64,000 nucleotides of DNA from Polytrichum commune (Eukaryota > Streptophyta > Polytrichopsida > Polytrichales > Polytrichaceae). Position numbers and translations under genes: made by a program. The DNA is taken from the NCBI GenBank assembly GCA_950295325.1, contig OX485803.1:72367554-72431553 (forward strand), read 5' to 3'. The notes below the pieces were generated by a model, which did no database searches, was not told the DNA's origin, and saw nothing but the letters and a program-made list of their open reading frames with translations. Shown here piece by piece: positions 45,761 through 56,837 of the stretch. Within the stretch, counting starts at the first letter, position 1; the number at the start of each line of letters is the position of its first letter.

Positions 45761-46190
45761 GAATTTTGTGGATGTTTACCACATGTTTTAGTGGTGAAGT
45801 TGTTATTTAGTTGGTTGGAAATTTTATGGAATTAAGACCATATTGAAAGAGTTATCCAAGAATTCAACATTAATTGTTGAAGGCGATTAAGGATGGGGCT
45901 CACATTGCACCCAGCCTACAGTTCTTGGATTACTTTGTCAATCACGAGTTTAATTCCTTCGATTACTACTACCCAATTAAATATGTAAAGATGTAGCAAC
46001 AACTTCATCATGTTCAACAACTCTACCGATGAGTGTGTTTGTTCCTAGCCGATTGGAGGGGCTCCTTATCTGCTAGTGGGGGCACTTGAAGAGGTGGTTG
46101 TTTAGCATTTTAGTTTGCTATTTTATTTTGCTAATTGATGTTGACAACGACACTCGATCTGTTGTGTTTAACGATCTTAGTTTACACGAC
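45761..46190 (+). mobile_element. R4 3' non-coding region
   Basis: Follows the PHD finger stop. A polypurine-like CTAGTGGGGGCACTTGAAGA near 46072 could mark the start of a short or truncated 3' LTR ending TTACACGAC. No matching sequence was found near 36911. Confidence 0.5.
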
Positions 46191-46604
46191 ATTGGACTTC
46201 CTTGGATGGAAGTCCACATCTAAAAATTGGTTACTGATTAAGGGATGAGTCCTGAAAGCAAAGTACGAGGATTGGTTCTCCTCCTATGAACTATAAGGTC
46301 TGGTATTGCGACCCTTTGCTAGTTTTCCTTAATTTAGCTTGATTGGCTCCCAACTCTAGCAAGTGCCACGAGTGCTAATTTGCATATCCCATGCACATGC
46401 ATGGTTAGCTCCCAATACTGCGGGCCTTCAAGCTCATAATTTGGTCACCAAACCCTCCTACATATGCATTCAGGACTCTCTCCTTAGTAGGTAGCCAATG
46501 GCTAAGGTGGACTTCCATCCATGGAAGTCCAGTCTTGAGTTGATCATTGTGTTGCCAAAACAACACTACAACTACCCAGAGAAAATTGCCATATATGGCG
46601 GGGG
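46191..46604. mobile_element. R2 LTR fragments in opposite orientations
   Basis: 46191-46306 is the continuation of the plus-oriented R2 LTR. At about 46307 it meets TTGCGACCCTTTGCTAG, a diverged R2-like LTR in minus orientation that runs to 46604 and still shows GGACTTCCATCCATGG. Confidence 0.7.
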
Positions 46605-48271
46605 TGTGAGCCCAAAAGGGTGCCCACATTTAGTCTTAGACCCTTGAAACGTTAGTTGATGCACTTTGAAGTAGCATGTTACTTCACAAAAATATAAAAA
46701 GAGTGAAATGTTAGTCTTAGAAGTACCATGTTGTAAGAGGCTAGGATGTGAGTTGTTATTGTGTTTTTACCTTCGGAAGGATTTGAGTGAATGAGGATAG
46801 GTAAGGAGAACTTGGATTGAGTAGTTAGTGAGTAGGCTAGTACAAATGGATGGAGACAACCAAAGTGACTCAAGAGGCAAGTGCATTCGAATTGGGATGA
46901 ATGGAGGATCACATGGAGCGCACAAGTGGACCACCTCATCATGGCCACTTAATGGGGAAGGCCCAAGGAAGAATGCAAGGTGGAGGATAAGCAAATTCTC
47001 AAAGCACCAATCAAATCACGAGTTAAGCATCGTGGTTTGAATTAAGTGGTGAGCGACGATTTGGGAAGGTAAGGGGAGAAAGTTATGGCGGCGGAAAGCG
47101 AAGGAGGCTAAGTTTGGGTTGAAGCATCCCAAGTTTGGTAAAGTGTGGTAGGTAGAAAGCCAAGGCTAGTTAAATGTTCGAATTAGGATCCTTGTTGATC
47201 ATTTGAGGGAGGAAGGCTTAGAAGATAGGATTGGCGCCTACTAAGTAGGAGGAAATCTCAAGGGCTTATCGTGAGCCTTGAGGGTGCTCACCCCCTCAAG
47301 CTTACTATATAATCCCTCATTCTTCCCTCACTCATCCTCTCTTTCCTTTGTGCTCCAAGGCACCCCACGAGTTATAAGTGTGGGTGTGGGAAGCCATATT
47401 GGAGCACATGTGTGTGCTTAGTTTTTAGTTTGAGAGCCAAGGCTTGTTAGCCTTGAAGAGGGCTTGACCTCTTGGTAGAATTAGTGTTGACGTGAAGGAT
47501 TTTAAAGTTAATTCATGATTCCAATTTGTGGTACTTTAAGTTCATGTTTTGAATACACGTGGTTGCAAGTTCCATGTTTAAGAGTTGAGCACTTGATGTT
47601 GTGATGAGTGCAAAAATATACTTGTGTGGATTAGTTAGTCTTAGTGAAGTTAGGAAATTCTCTCTCCCCCTCTCCTCTCTAGGATTTTAGGATTTTAGGA
47701 TTAGAGAAGAATTGTGTGATTAGAAAGGGGTTGTTAGTAGAATTAGGGAAATTAGGTAGGAAGATTAGTTAAGGGCTTGAATAATTAGTGAGGTAGTTGG
47801 GCATTACAACTACAAAGTTGTGGGTTCATGAAGGAGCTGGGTTTATGAAGGAGCTGGGTTTGTTTAGTTAGAAGCTAAGGAGCTGGGTTCATGAAGGACC
47901 TGGGTTTGTTTAGTTAGAAGCTAAGGAGCTGGGTTCATGAAGGAGCTGGGTTTATGAAGGAGCTGGGTTTGTTTAGTTAGAAAGTAAAGAGCTGGGTTTA
48001 TGAAGGAGCTGGGTTTGTTTAGTTAGAAGCTAAGAAGCTGGGTTTATGAAGGAGCTAGGTTTATGTAATTAGAAAGTAAAGAGATGGGTTCATGAAGGAG
48101 CTTAGTAGATAGCCTACCTAATTAGCTCATAGACAAGTAGTTAGTTACATTATGCTAGTTAGTGTTATGTGTGGCTTTCACAAGTAAATGTATTTGAGAT
48201 TGACTATAGAGAATAGTGTTTTTTTTAACACTTGCATCATCTCTTTAAAAATAAACCACGTGCACAACTTA

Positions 48272-48349
48272 ATGGAGAATGTGGAGCACTCTCGCGATGG
48301 CAAGACAAAGGAAGCAAAGACCAAAGGTGCGAGGGAGAGATTGACATAA
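48272..48349 (+). CDS. Short ORF in R1 LTR
   Basis: 25 codons, starting MENVEHSRDGKTKEAKTK. The start matches the sORF at 57132-56968 in the diverged R1 LTR (MEKVEDFREGKTKE). It runs across the GT at the start of the intron-like segment at 48327; in copy 1, which lacks that segment, it ends differently. It may be a leader peptide or the start of an upstream exon. Confidence 0.35.
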   Translation: MENVEHSRDGKTKEAKTKGARERLT

Positions 48350-48661
48350 GTCACATAAGTATTTCTTAATACTTAAAGGCTTATGTACGGTATGGAGACA
48401 CCAAGTGAGACCTCTTATAGTAGCGATACGGAATACACAAGTGATAGTTCAAGTGGTAGTATAGAGTCAACGGCACGGACTCCATTTAGGAGAGGGATAT
48501 CCTTAAGGGCTTGTGTAGCTAAAGCAGCCGGATGGACGTTAGAAGCAAACAAAGACAAAATAGCACCCGAGCATAAGGAGGTTAAAATAACATAGTTAAC
48601 TTGTGCATTTTCCACATACGTATTGAAATCGTACATTGAGTTGTTAAAAGTGAAATTCCAG
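48327..48661 (+). other. Intron-like GT...AG segment absent from LTR copy 1
   Basis: Copy 2 reads CCAAAG|GTGCGAGGG ... AATTCCAG|TTAAATCC, whereas copy 1 (24618/24619) reads CCAAAG|TTAAATCC. The 335-bp difference has GT-AG ends. It contains a 70-codon Ser/Thr-rich ORF (48383-48595) whose end, SLRACVAKAAGWTLE, is conserved in the other R1 LTR. Confidence 0.6.
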
Positions 48662-48798
48662 TTAAATCCAAGACCACTTGAAGGGTGAACCTTGCACTAT
48701 GGACTCATCCAAGTCCAAATCCAATACCGCGGAGGAATGTGAGCCCAAACCCACTACTCGGACTACGGACGCTTAAGGGTGGGGGGTTTGGCCTCACA

Positions 48799-51700
48799 CC
48801 TTCGTTGGATCGCTTCAATATGTTGAGCCGCCATTCTCCTCCTTTCGTCAAGTGCTTCCAAATCGGTTAGTCGATTTCGTAAGGATTGACTTTCGGTAAG
48901 TCTTGCACTTACGGCCACCCGAAGTGATTCGACTTCATATTCGATTGGAAGTGTAGCTTCTAGGCCATAGACTAAGGAAAATGGTGTAGCACGCGTAGTT
49001 ACCTTGTAGGTCGTACGATATGCCCAAAGTGCCGCCGTTAATTTTGTATCCCAATTCCGCTTTGAGTCCAAAATTGTTTTGCGTAGAATACTTACCAAAA
49101 TACCGTTGACTCGTTCCGTTTGTCCATTTGTTTGTGGGTGGTAAGGAGTGGTCTTCCGGTGATCGATTTGAAACCTCTCGGTCATCTCCCGGATTAAGTC
49201 GTTCAAAAAGTGAGTACCCCGGTCACTTACTAGAATTTTCGGCACTCCGAACCGAGAAATAATATTTTCGTACATGAAAGTTGCCGCATGTTCCGCCGTA
49301 TCGGTCTTTACCGCTTTGGCTTCCGCCCACTTCGTAAGGTACTCCGTAGCAACCACAATATATTTCATCCCTTTTGTAGATTGAGGGTGCACCTCACCCA
49401 CATAGTCAATTCCCCATTTCTCAAAAGGAATTAAAGGCAATGACACATGGAGTGGCATTTCCATCCTTAGGTCGTTCCGGGCATAACGTTGACAAGCATC
49501 GCATTTTCTCACATAATCGTGTGCATCCTTAAATAGTGTGGGCCAAAAATAACCCGCCCTAAGGATTTTTTGCCCGGTGAGTTGACCGGAGAAGTGCCCG
49601 CCACAAGCGCTATCGTGGCAAGCGATTAAAATCGCTTCAACCTCCGATTTCGACACACATCGTCGTAAAAGACCATCGGATCCTCTCCTAAATAACCTAT
49701 GGCCTACCACAACAAATTGCCTACTATTTACCCTTACTTTTCTTCTCTCCTCCTTTGTCCATTCTTCGGGCAACTTGTGGGTTGTTAGGAACTCCACAAT
49801 TCCGGCATACCATTCCGGTGTCGAAGTAACTACGAATAGGCTATCATCTACCAACCTATCCTCTACCGGATTTTCTCCTATCTCCTCCAACAACCTAGAC
49901 AAGTGGTCGGCTTGTAAATGCATGCGACCCGGCTTGTATTCTACCGTGTAATCAAATTCTTCTAGCAACAAGACCCACCTAGCTAACCTACCACTTAATT
50001 CCGCCTTGTTAACTAGATACTTGATAGCCATGTGGTCAACGAAAAATACAACCGGGTTACACATTAAGTAATGTCTAAATTTTTTTACCGAAAATACCAT
50101 CGCTAGGCATTCACGTTCTGTGGTTGAATAATTTCGCTCCGCCGGTGTCAATTGCTTACTTGCGTAAGCTATAGGTTGATCCTTCTCTTTTTCCCCCGTT
50201 GCTTGACAAAGTGCGCTCCCAACCGCCACATTGCTCGCATCGCAATAAACATGAAAAGGCTTACCCCAATTTGGTGGCATCAATACCGGGTAAGTGCTCA
50301 ACCTATCCCGTAATTCTTCAAAGGCTCTTTGACACGCATCCGTCCACTCAAATTTCACATTCTTCTTGAGCAATTGTGTAATGGGCACCGCTATCTTTGA
50401 AAAATTAGGAATGAGCTCCCGGTACCAACCCACATGCCCTAACAATTTAGATATCCCCTTAGAATTGGTTGGAGTTGCCAATTCGCTTATGGCCGCAACC
50501 TTTTCCGGATCCGGTTCTCTCCCCTTTTCACTAACTACATAACCCAACAACACTCCCCTATTGACACCCAAAAATGTCTTATCCGGGTTCAATGCTAACC
50601 TCATCTTCCTACACCTAATCAATGCCTCCTTAACACAATGTAAGTGCTCATCCACATTACTTTGTGTACTAAAATCATCCACAAACACGGTCATGGATTT
50701 AAACAACAAGTCGGTGAAAATATACATCACCAACCTTTGAAAAGTGGCCGGGGCATTACATAATCCAAATGGCATCACAATCCATACAAAGGTTCCCCAT
50801 GGTGTGGTAAAGGCCGTCTTATGGATATCTTGAAGGGCTATGGAAATTTGATTATATCCCGCATACCCATCCATAAAAGTATACCTCGCATGACCTCCAA
50901 CCTCTTCAAGCAATAAGGTGATGAAAGGTAAGGGGAAATGGTCCTTTTGTGTGCACGAATTTAATTTTCTATAATCTACACACACCCTTAGTTTCCCATT
51001 CTTTTTCTTCACTAGGACCATAGGAGAAACCCAATCCGTAATTTCAACCGGCTTAATAAACCCGGCCTTCAACAACCTCTCCAATTCCGCCTTCACCAAC
51101 AATTGCAATTGAGGATTCATCCTCCGCTCCTTTTGTCTAATTGGTCTAGCACCCGGAATCAAAGGAATCCGGTGCTCTACCATCTCCCTAGGAATTCCTT
51201 TAAGCTCATCGTAAGACCAAGCAAAAGTATCACTAAACTCATCTACCAAATTGCTATACTCCCTAACCTCTTTCTTCCCCAATTTGGATCCCATTTTCAT
51301 TTGTCGCACCTTGCCATTCTTCAATTTCACGTCCACGTACCGCCAATCCGCTTCCGACACATGTGCTTGTTCATCTTTATTTCGATACCAATCGGAAGGC
51401 ACATTGGGGTAGTCTTTCACATTTTGACCCACAACTATCCCCGTAGAAGTGGTCTTAAAATGTAAGGGCTCCTCCAATTTTGATGACTCGATAATAACCT
51501 CCTCCTCTTGAGTTCCATCCACATGGATTAAACTAACTTCACCCTCTTCCACGTCATCTACCCAAGGTGTTAACCCACCTCTAACCCATTCTTCCTCGGT
51601 GAGCACCTCACATGGCTCCAATGATGAACACTCTTCTAAACTAGCATTAAGAATTTTATCACCTAATTCCAATTGGTGAGATGTGACCATGACATCAAAT

Positions 51701-54216
51701 TCCGACTCGGGGTACTCCCTTAACCATTGGGCATAATCCCCATCATCCCCATAATGGTAGAAATTAGGACCTAAGCTTCCCGATCCATAATATATGGGCC
51801 TACTACGACCTCCCGAATGCACTTCCCCTATCAACACATCTTCATTTTTGTTAGCCTCCTTGGCATCATCTCCGTCCTTCTCGTGGTGATAGAACTTAGG
51901 ACTTAAGTTCCCCGAACTTGAGCGTATAAATGTGTGTTGACCTTTGGGTTGAACAACTCCCACTAAAGCCTCATCACAGTTATCTTTAACCTCGTCATCA
52001 AATACCTCTTCCGATGGTAGACACAATTCTTTCTTCATCCAACCTCCTAGTGACCCAATCGACACCACTACTCTATTATCCTTAGGACCATAAGTTATGG
52101 ATGGTTTTGGTCCACCCCAATTAACCATAGCATTCGCCATCCGTAGCCAAGGCCTTCCTGGCAAAATGGGAAATGTGTCCTTGTTGGAGTGCATTTTAAT
52201 GACATGGAAGGTCACTAAGTACTCTTGACCCCCGGTAGTCATCCTACAATCCTTGATCATCCCCAAAGGTGTAGTTGAACTTTGATTTGCCATATTGATG
52301 ATCAAAGGTGAAGGCCCCGTGAGTCCAAGTCCTAACTTCTTCATGGTATGTTCCGGTAGTATGTTTAAACTACTCCCTCCATCAACTAATACGTTAGGAA
52401 CTACCTTGTCTACAATCACAACTTCTATCTCTATGGCTTTCACATCTCTTCCGCCTTGTGATTGGATTCTAGCGGCTACTTTAGTTTTGACCTTCCTAGC
52501 CCTCCTATGCACCGGCATCCCTTCCTTTAATGTTTTCCTTGCCGCGGGTGAAATCTCCAATAGTTGGCCGAAAGTAATATCCGCCTTGAGTGTGCTAAGA
52601 TCCGCCCACAAGTCGTACCCGGTAGACTTGTCCATCTTGGAATTACCCACTCCGTCAAATTCATCCAAGGGAATTCCCGGTCCGTCCCATTCGCCCACAT
52701 CGCTACCATCCAAGTCATGTACTACATTAGGCCTCTCCCTAGCTTGTAGAATTACATTCTCCCTTTCCACATCCTTGGTAGCCCTCCTAGCTACCCTATC
52801 TAATTCGGAGAGGTTAAGCTCTTCATCCGAAGAGTAATTCCCTTGCTCTCCTATTCCTACCTCCAATGGGGCATCCCCTCTCCTAGCTCTAGTAGTTACC
52901 GCTAATGCGGGTGCTTCTTCAACCACACCCTTACCCTTCACTAACTCATGTGTAATAGCATTGGTGTGGGGGGGCCATTGACTTTGTTCCTCTCCAATTC
53001 CCATTGGGAGAGGAAGCATGTCATCACAAGTGGCCTCCAACACACCATTCATAAACCTAACGTCTTGGGAGTTAGATGGACCCGGATCCATTGGAGGCGC
53101 TTGTCTTCCGCCATTGACATTAGGTGAACTTCCTTGTCTATTTTGTATCGGAATGTACCCGGTTGTGGTTTGCAATCCCGCCGGCGGGTGAAAAGTTTGC
53201 CTAGCATTACTATGGTCATAGTATAAGTTAGGTGGCCTAAGTTCATTAGCCGGTACTCCTTGTGGCCTAGCACCTCGCATATTATCCCTTGCTTGTTGTT
53301 GTGGATTAGCCACCGGGTAAGGGACATTAATTATTTTGTCCGGTTGGCGACACTCATCCGAGGGGTGACTCCCTCCGCAATTGCTACAATTTAACCCTTG
53401 ACCTTCGGACCAACATTGTCCTTGAGCGTGCCACCTACCACAAAATGGGTGAAATTCTTTTTTCTCATAATTTTGGCCACCTTGCCCTCTAGGTTGTGAT
53501 CCTCTATTGTTGCCGTTTCCATAGTGAGGTGGCATTTGCCCTCGTTGATTTTGTTGAGGTGGATTACCGTTTCCCCTTTGGTCACGGTTTTGTCCATCTC
53601 TACAAAATTGCCGAGTGTGGCCCGGTTGGCCACATTGGACGCACCATAATCCGGAAGAATGCCTCCCCGACTCAACCGGGGGTGGAAGTCCCGGTTGTTG
53701 ACTCCGGATCATTAATGACATTTGATCCGTGAGGCTTTGCATTTGTTTTATCATAACCTCTTGGAATCCTAGTTGGCTAGCACCTAATCTCCTCTCAACC
53801 TCTTCTAAGTGTGGATCCGTTCTAGGGGCCGGTAGTGCCAAAAGAGGTGCCGGTTCCCTAACCGCCAAAGGTTGGGGGCCGGTATCCACCATAGCATAGG
53901 GGATTTGACCTTCGTGTTTAACCGGTTCTCCCGAAACTACTCTAGGTCGGATAGGGATGAATTGAGGGATTAATTCATCCTCCCTTCTCCATAACCTTTC
54001 GTGATCCTTATCCAAATTTTCAATATCCCTAGCCGCCCGCTTGGCATCCGCTAAGGTTAAGGGATTTCTTTCTAGAACACCCCTAATAGTTCCGGACTTG
54101 AAAAACCCTTGGATAAAAAATTGTTTTAGTGTATCGTCGTTGAGCATAGTACCCACGAACCTAGTGCACACTAAATCAAACCTCCTAATGTAAGCCGAAA
54201 TTTCTTCCTCCCTACC
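48799..54216 (-). CDS. R1 Athila/Tat-like gag-pol polyprotein (3' part of gag to integrase)
   Basis: One open frame of about 1,800 codons. In order: gag C-terminal part (SAYIRRFDLVCTRF), zinc knuckles CVQCGQPGHTRQFC and CSNCGGSHPSDEC, a protease with VLVDGGSSLNILP (DGG in place of D-S/T-G, typical of the Athila/Tat lineage), RT with KLRVCVDYRKLN, VMPFGLCNAPATFQRL and VFVDDFS, RNase H with VYCDASNVAVGSAL and HLQADHLSRLL, and integrase with HDSACGGHFSGQ ... CDACQRYA, WGIDYVGEVHP, VSDRGTHFL and PYHPQTNGQTERVNG. The frame stays open to the LTR junction, but the integrase C-terminal domain is cut off after AAQHIEAIQRR. Upstream, gag is interrupted by a solo R2 LTR. The frames on the two sides of that LTR match once the insert and one TSD copy are disregarded, so gag was intact before the insertion. 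Confidence 0.9.
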
Positions 54217-55190
54217 TGTCGCAACCCTTGCTAGTCCCCCTTGACCATCTTGGCAATTTTCATTTCCTAGCAAAGGTTACGAGTGCTAACCCTTCGCATA
54301 CCGCCATGCAAATGGTTAGCTCCTCTAACCCCGGACCAATAGTTCATAGGAGGGAACCAACCCTCCTACTTTGCTTTCGGGACTCACCCCTTAATCGGTA
54401 ACCCATTTCCCCAATGTGGACTTCCATCCATGGAAGTCCAATCCTATGTTGATCATTGCGTTGCCGGAGCAACACTACAACAACCCGAACCATACTAGGC
54501 AACTATGGCCTCACAATGGGCCAATGCCCATGGAGGCCTTGCTGTTCGGCCTCGGGTGGGTGAGGCCACACCACCTCACCCATATAAGCCTCTAGGACTT
54601 CACGCGGGGCCCCTACCCCACCGTCAACCAACCTCTTGTCTCTCTACCAAGAGTTGGGGCCAAGTGGACATTTTCCTTTAGCTGCTGGGCCTAGAACCCA
54701 CTAGCAGCTTCAGACCATCATAACTTCCTTGTATGATGTCTGATCATAACAACCAACCACTCCATCTTCATCTACGCTTCACGTAGATGCCGATGGACTC
54801 CTCGCTTGCCCCATTCGGGCAAGTCTTGAGGAAGTTATGCCTGTTTGAACCTTGGCAGTCCCGGGAATCACTCCCAGGCACTGCTGTACCAGGGCGCTGT
54901 CCCGGGACAGCGCCCCACTCAAATGGCCATAACTCCTAGCTCACACCTCCGATTGAGGTGTTCTTGAGCTTTCTAGAATCACCACGCCATGAGCTACGCA
55001 TAGCTCATGGCCTTACCCTTGTGCCTCCTAGTCTTCGTGGGTGGGAGGCGTTCCCAACGCCCGGGGCCCTCACCCACACTAGGATCACTTGGGCCCTCTC
55101 ACCAACGGCGCCACAAGTCCCGGGTGTCACTCCGGGGTCCCCCTTGTGCCCATGGTGTTTCGGGCACTCCTCATGGAGAGGTGCGCGACA
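54217..55190 (-). mobile_element. Solo LTR, family R2, 974 bp, inside R1 gag
   Basis: On the plus strand it runs from TGTCGCAACCC to GGTGCGCGACA, the reverse orientation of the R2 LTR at 30871. The target-site duplication is CTACC (54212-54216 and 55191-55195). It is closely similar to the 30871 copy throughout. Confidence 0.93.
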
Positions 55191-55918
55191 CTACCTTGCT
55201 TTAATGAGGATAATGCCCTTAAGGCGGTACTTTGACCTACTTCCGGCCTAAATTCATTTAGGAATTCCCGTTGTAATTGTTCCCATCCCCTAAAATGACC
55301 CTCGGCATGATCCCGATACCATTCATAGGCTTCTCCCTCTAAAGTGGTCGGAAACCACACTAACCAATAACCCGGGTTGGTTATGAGGGAGCTAGCCAAC
55401 CGTTCGATATACCGTTCCATGTGGCGAGAGGGATCCTCATCCTTGGTCCCATAAAATTTAGGGAGATGAGATGGCATATCCATCGCCGCTAAATTTTGTG
55501 GGACCACAATGGGTAGGCCTCTTGGCCTAACCAATGGGTCTATAGGAGGTACCGGAGGTATAGGCGGAATTGGAGGTATGGGTGGCGGATCCATCCCCCG
55601 CTCCTCGGCCATAGTGTCCGGTAAGGTATTTTCTAACCCCTCACCCAAGCCTATAAAATTTTCCTTTGTTAATTTATGTGCCTCCGATGAGGTTTCTCTA
55701 CCCAACTTGGAAGGAGTTACCTCTTTCTCAAGTTGAGTGTCCACTCCTAATGTCTCCACTAACAAACTAACACTAGGCTCAATATTTAAGCAACTCTCTA
55801 ATCTAACATGAGCTTCACCTACAACTTCACTAATTCTAGAAGTCCTTCTCTTACGGGTAGATTTTTCTAAGCCTAACACTAAACTCGGTTTTTGGGATCG
55901 AGTCTTACCTTGCATTCC
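55191..55918 (-). CDS. R1 gag, N-terminal part
   Basis: The minus-strand frame begins near MQGKTRSQKPSLVLG and contains a Pro-rich spacer (PPIPPIPPIPPVPP) and then a gag core: PKFYGTKDEDPSRHMERYIE, GYWLVWFPTTLEGEAYEWYR and WEQLQREFLNEFRP, as in plant Athila/Tat gag proteins. It runs into the solo LTR at 55190 and terminates inside it, so this copy cannot make intact gag. The rest of gag lies beyond the insertion, below 54216. Confidence 0.85.
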
Positions 55919-56837
55919 CCATAAGACGATCAACCCTCACTTGACCAATCGCATCTCTCACAACCCTCCCCTCTTAATGTTTCCACTTATCTTGGTGTGA
56001 TTTAAATTTTTAGGAGGTGAGGAGAAAGACCCTGCAAGCCCACTTAAGTAAAGAAATCCCAATAGGGGATAGGCATGCTCATGTTAATTTTTGGTTAAGC
56101 CGGAGCATCACCTCCGCACTTTTCCGCAAATTAAACACTTGCCACAATACCGATTGTGAGGGGGTGACCTTCCGAGTAGATTATGTTAAAAAGTCGAGGC
56201 TTCACCCTTCGACTTCTCACACTATCCACAATTCGGGAATTACCCTCTACAACGGATAACGACAATCACGAATACAAAAGGCATTCCTTAATTGGTTAAT
56301 AATTTCACTTTGAAGAAACAAACGTACCTTAAGCAATCGCATCCCCCTGTGAGTTAGCACTCCCCTCAATCGTGACTCAATGTGACAACACAACAAACTT
56401 CCTAAAATATTAATTTAATCTAGAGCATGAAATGACAACTCCCGAAACTTTGAGACTCACCCCGAGGGGAGTGTCAAAGTTCAATGTCCTAAGGTGAATT
56501 TACCCTCTAATGTTTTAATGAGCTACTCGGTTATAGGTTCCTTCTAAGTCCTTAGCAAATCCCCAAAAAGGTTGAGGACGTACCTTCGCCGCGCTCCTTC
56601 CTTAAAAATAAATTTGCGTAATTGACAATGCAATCCATTCCAAGGAATAATTGAAATACAATTAATCTAATAAATTCAAATGTAAACCCCAAAGAGAGAA
56701 CACTTACCGAGTCTCGGGTGCTCCTTCCCCTCTCTCAAGTTTGTGTCTCCAAATTTTCCTAGTTGCCTCCAAGTCTCCTAGTCGCCTCCAAGTCTTGTAA
56801 CTACCTCCCGCTTCGCTCCCGGCGGACGCACCAATTA
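55919..56837 (-). mobile_element. R1 leader and primer-binding region
   Basis: Non-coding leader between the 5' LTR and gag in minus orientation. Directly after the LTR the minus strand reads TAATTGGTGCGTCCGCCGGG, in the place and style of a tRNA primer-binding site; the tRNA is not identified. Near-repeats GGAGGCGACTAGGAGACTTG follow. Confidence 0.65.

Larger units (their letters stand above)
36911..46190 (+). mobile_element. R4: Ty3/gypsy retrotransposon with a DNA methyltransferase and a PHD finger
   Basis: A 9.28-kb insertion in an R2 LTR. The host LTR reads ...AAGATTGG to the left and ATTGGACTTCC to the right, so ATTGG is duplicated (or TTGG, if the element ends in CA). The element begins TGTCACGTG and ends TTACACGAC(A). 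Gene order is gag (two zinc knuckles), protease, C5 cytosine methyltransferase, TAG, RT, RNase H, integrase, PHD finger. By eye I cannot find the expected pair of similar LTRs at its two ends. The gag-pro-DNMT frame is intact, while the integrase carries two lesions. A purine-rich tract (CTAGTGGGGGCAC) lies near 46075-46090. Confidence 0.85.
46605..48798 (+). mobile_element. R1 LTR, copy 2 (2,194 bp), inverted relative to the adjacent R1 pol
   Basis: Starts TGTGAGCCC and ends GGCCTCACA, like copy 1 at 23023, with one difference seen by eye in the first 1.2 kb. The GAAGGAGCTGGGTTTATGAA array is longer here (47820-48080). No TSD is visible. Its right end joins directly onto the 3' part of the minus-strand pol, yet the LTR is in plus orientation, so it is not the normal 3' LTR of that element. 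Confidence 0.85.
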
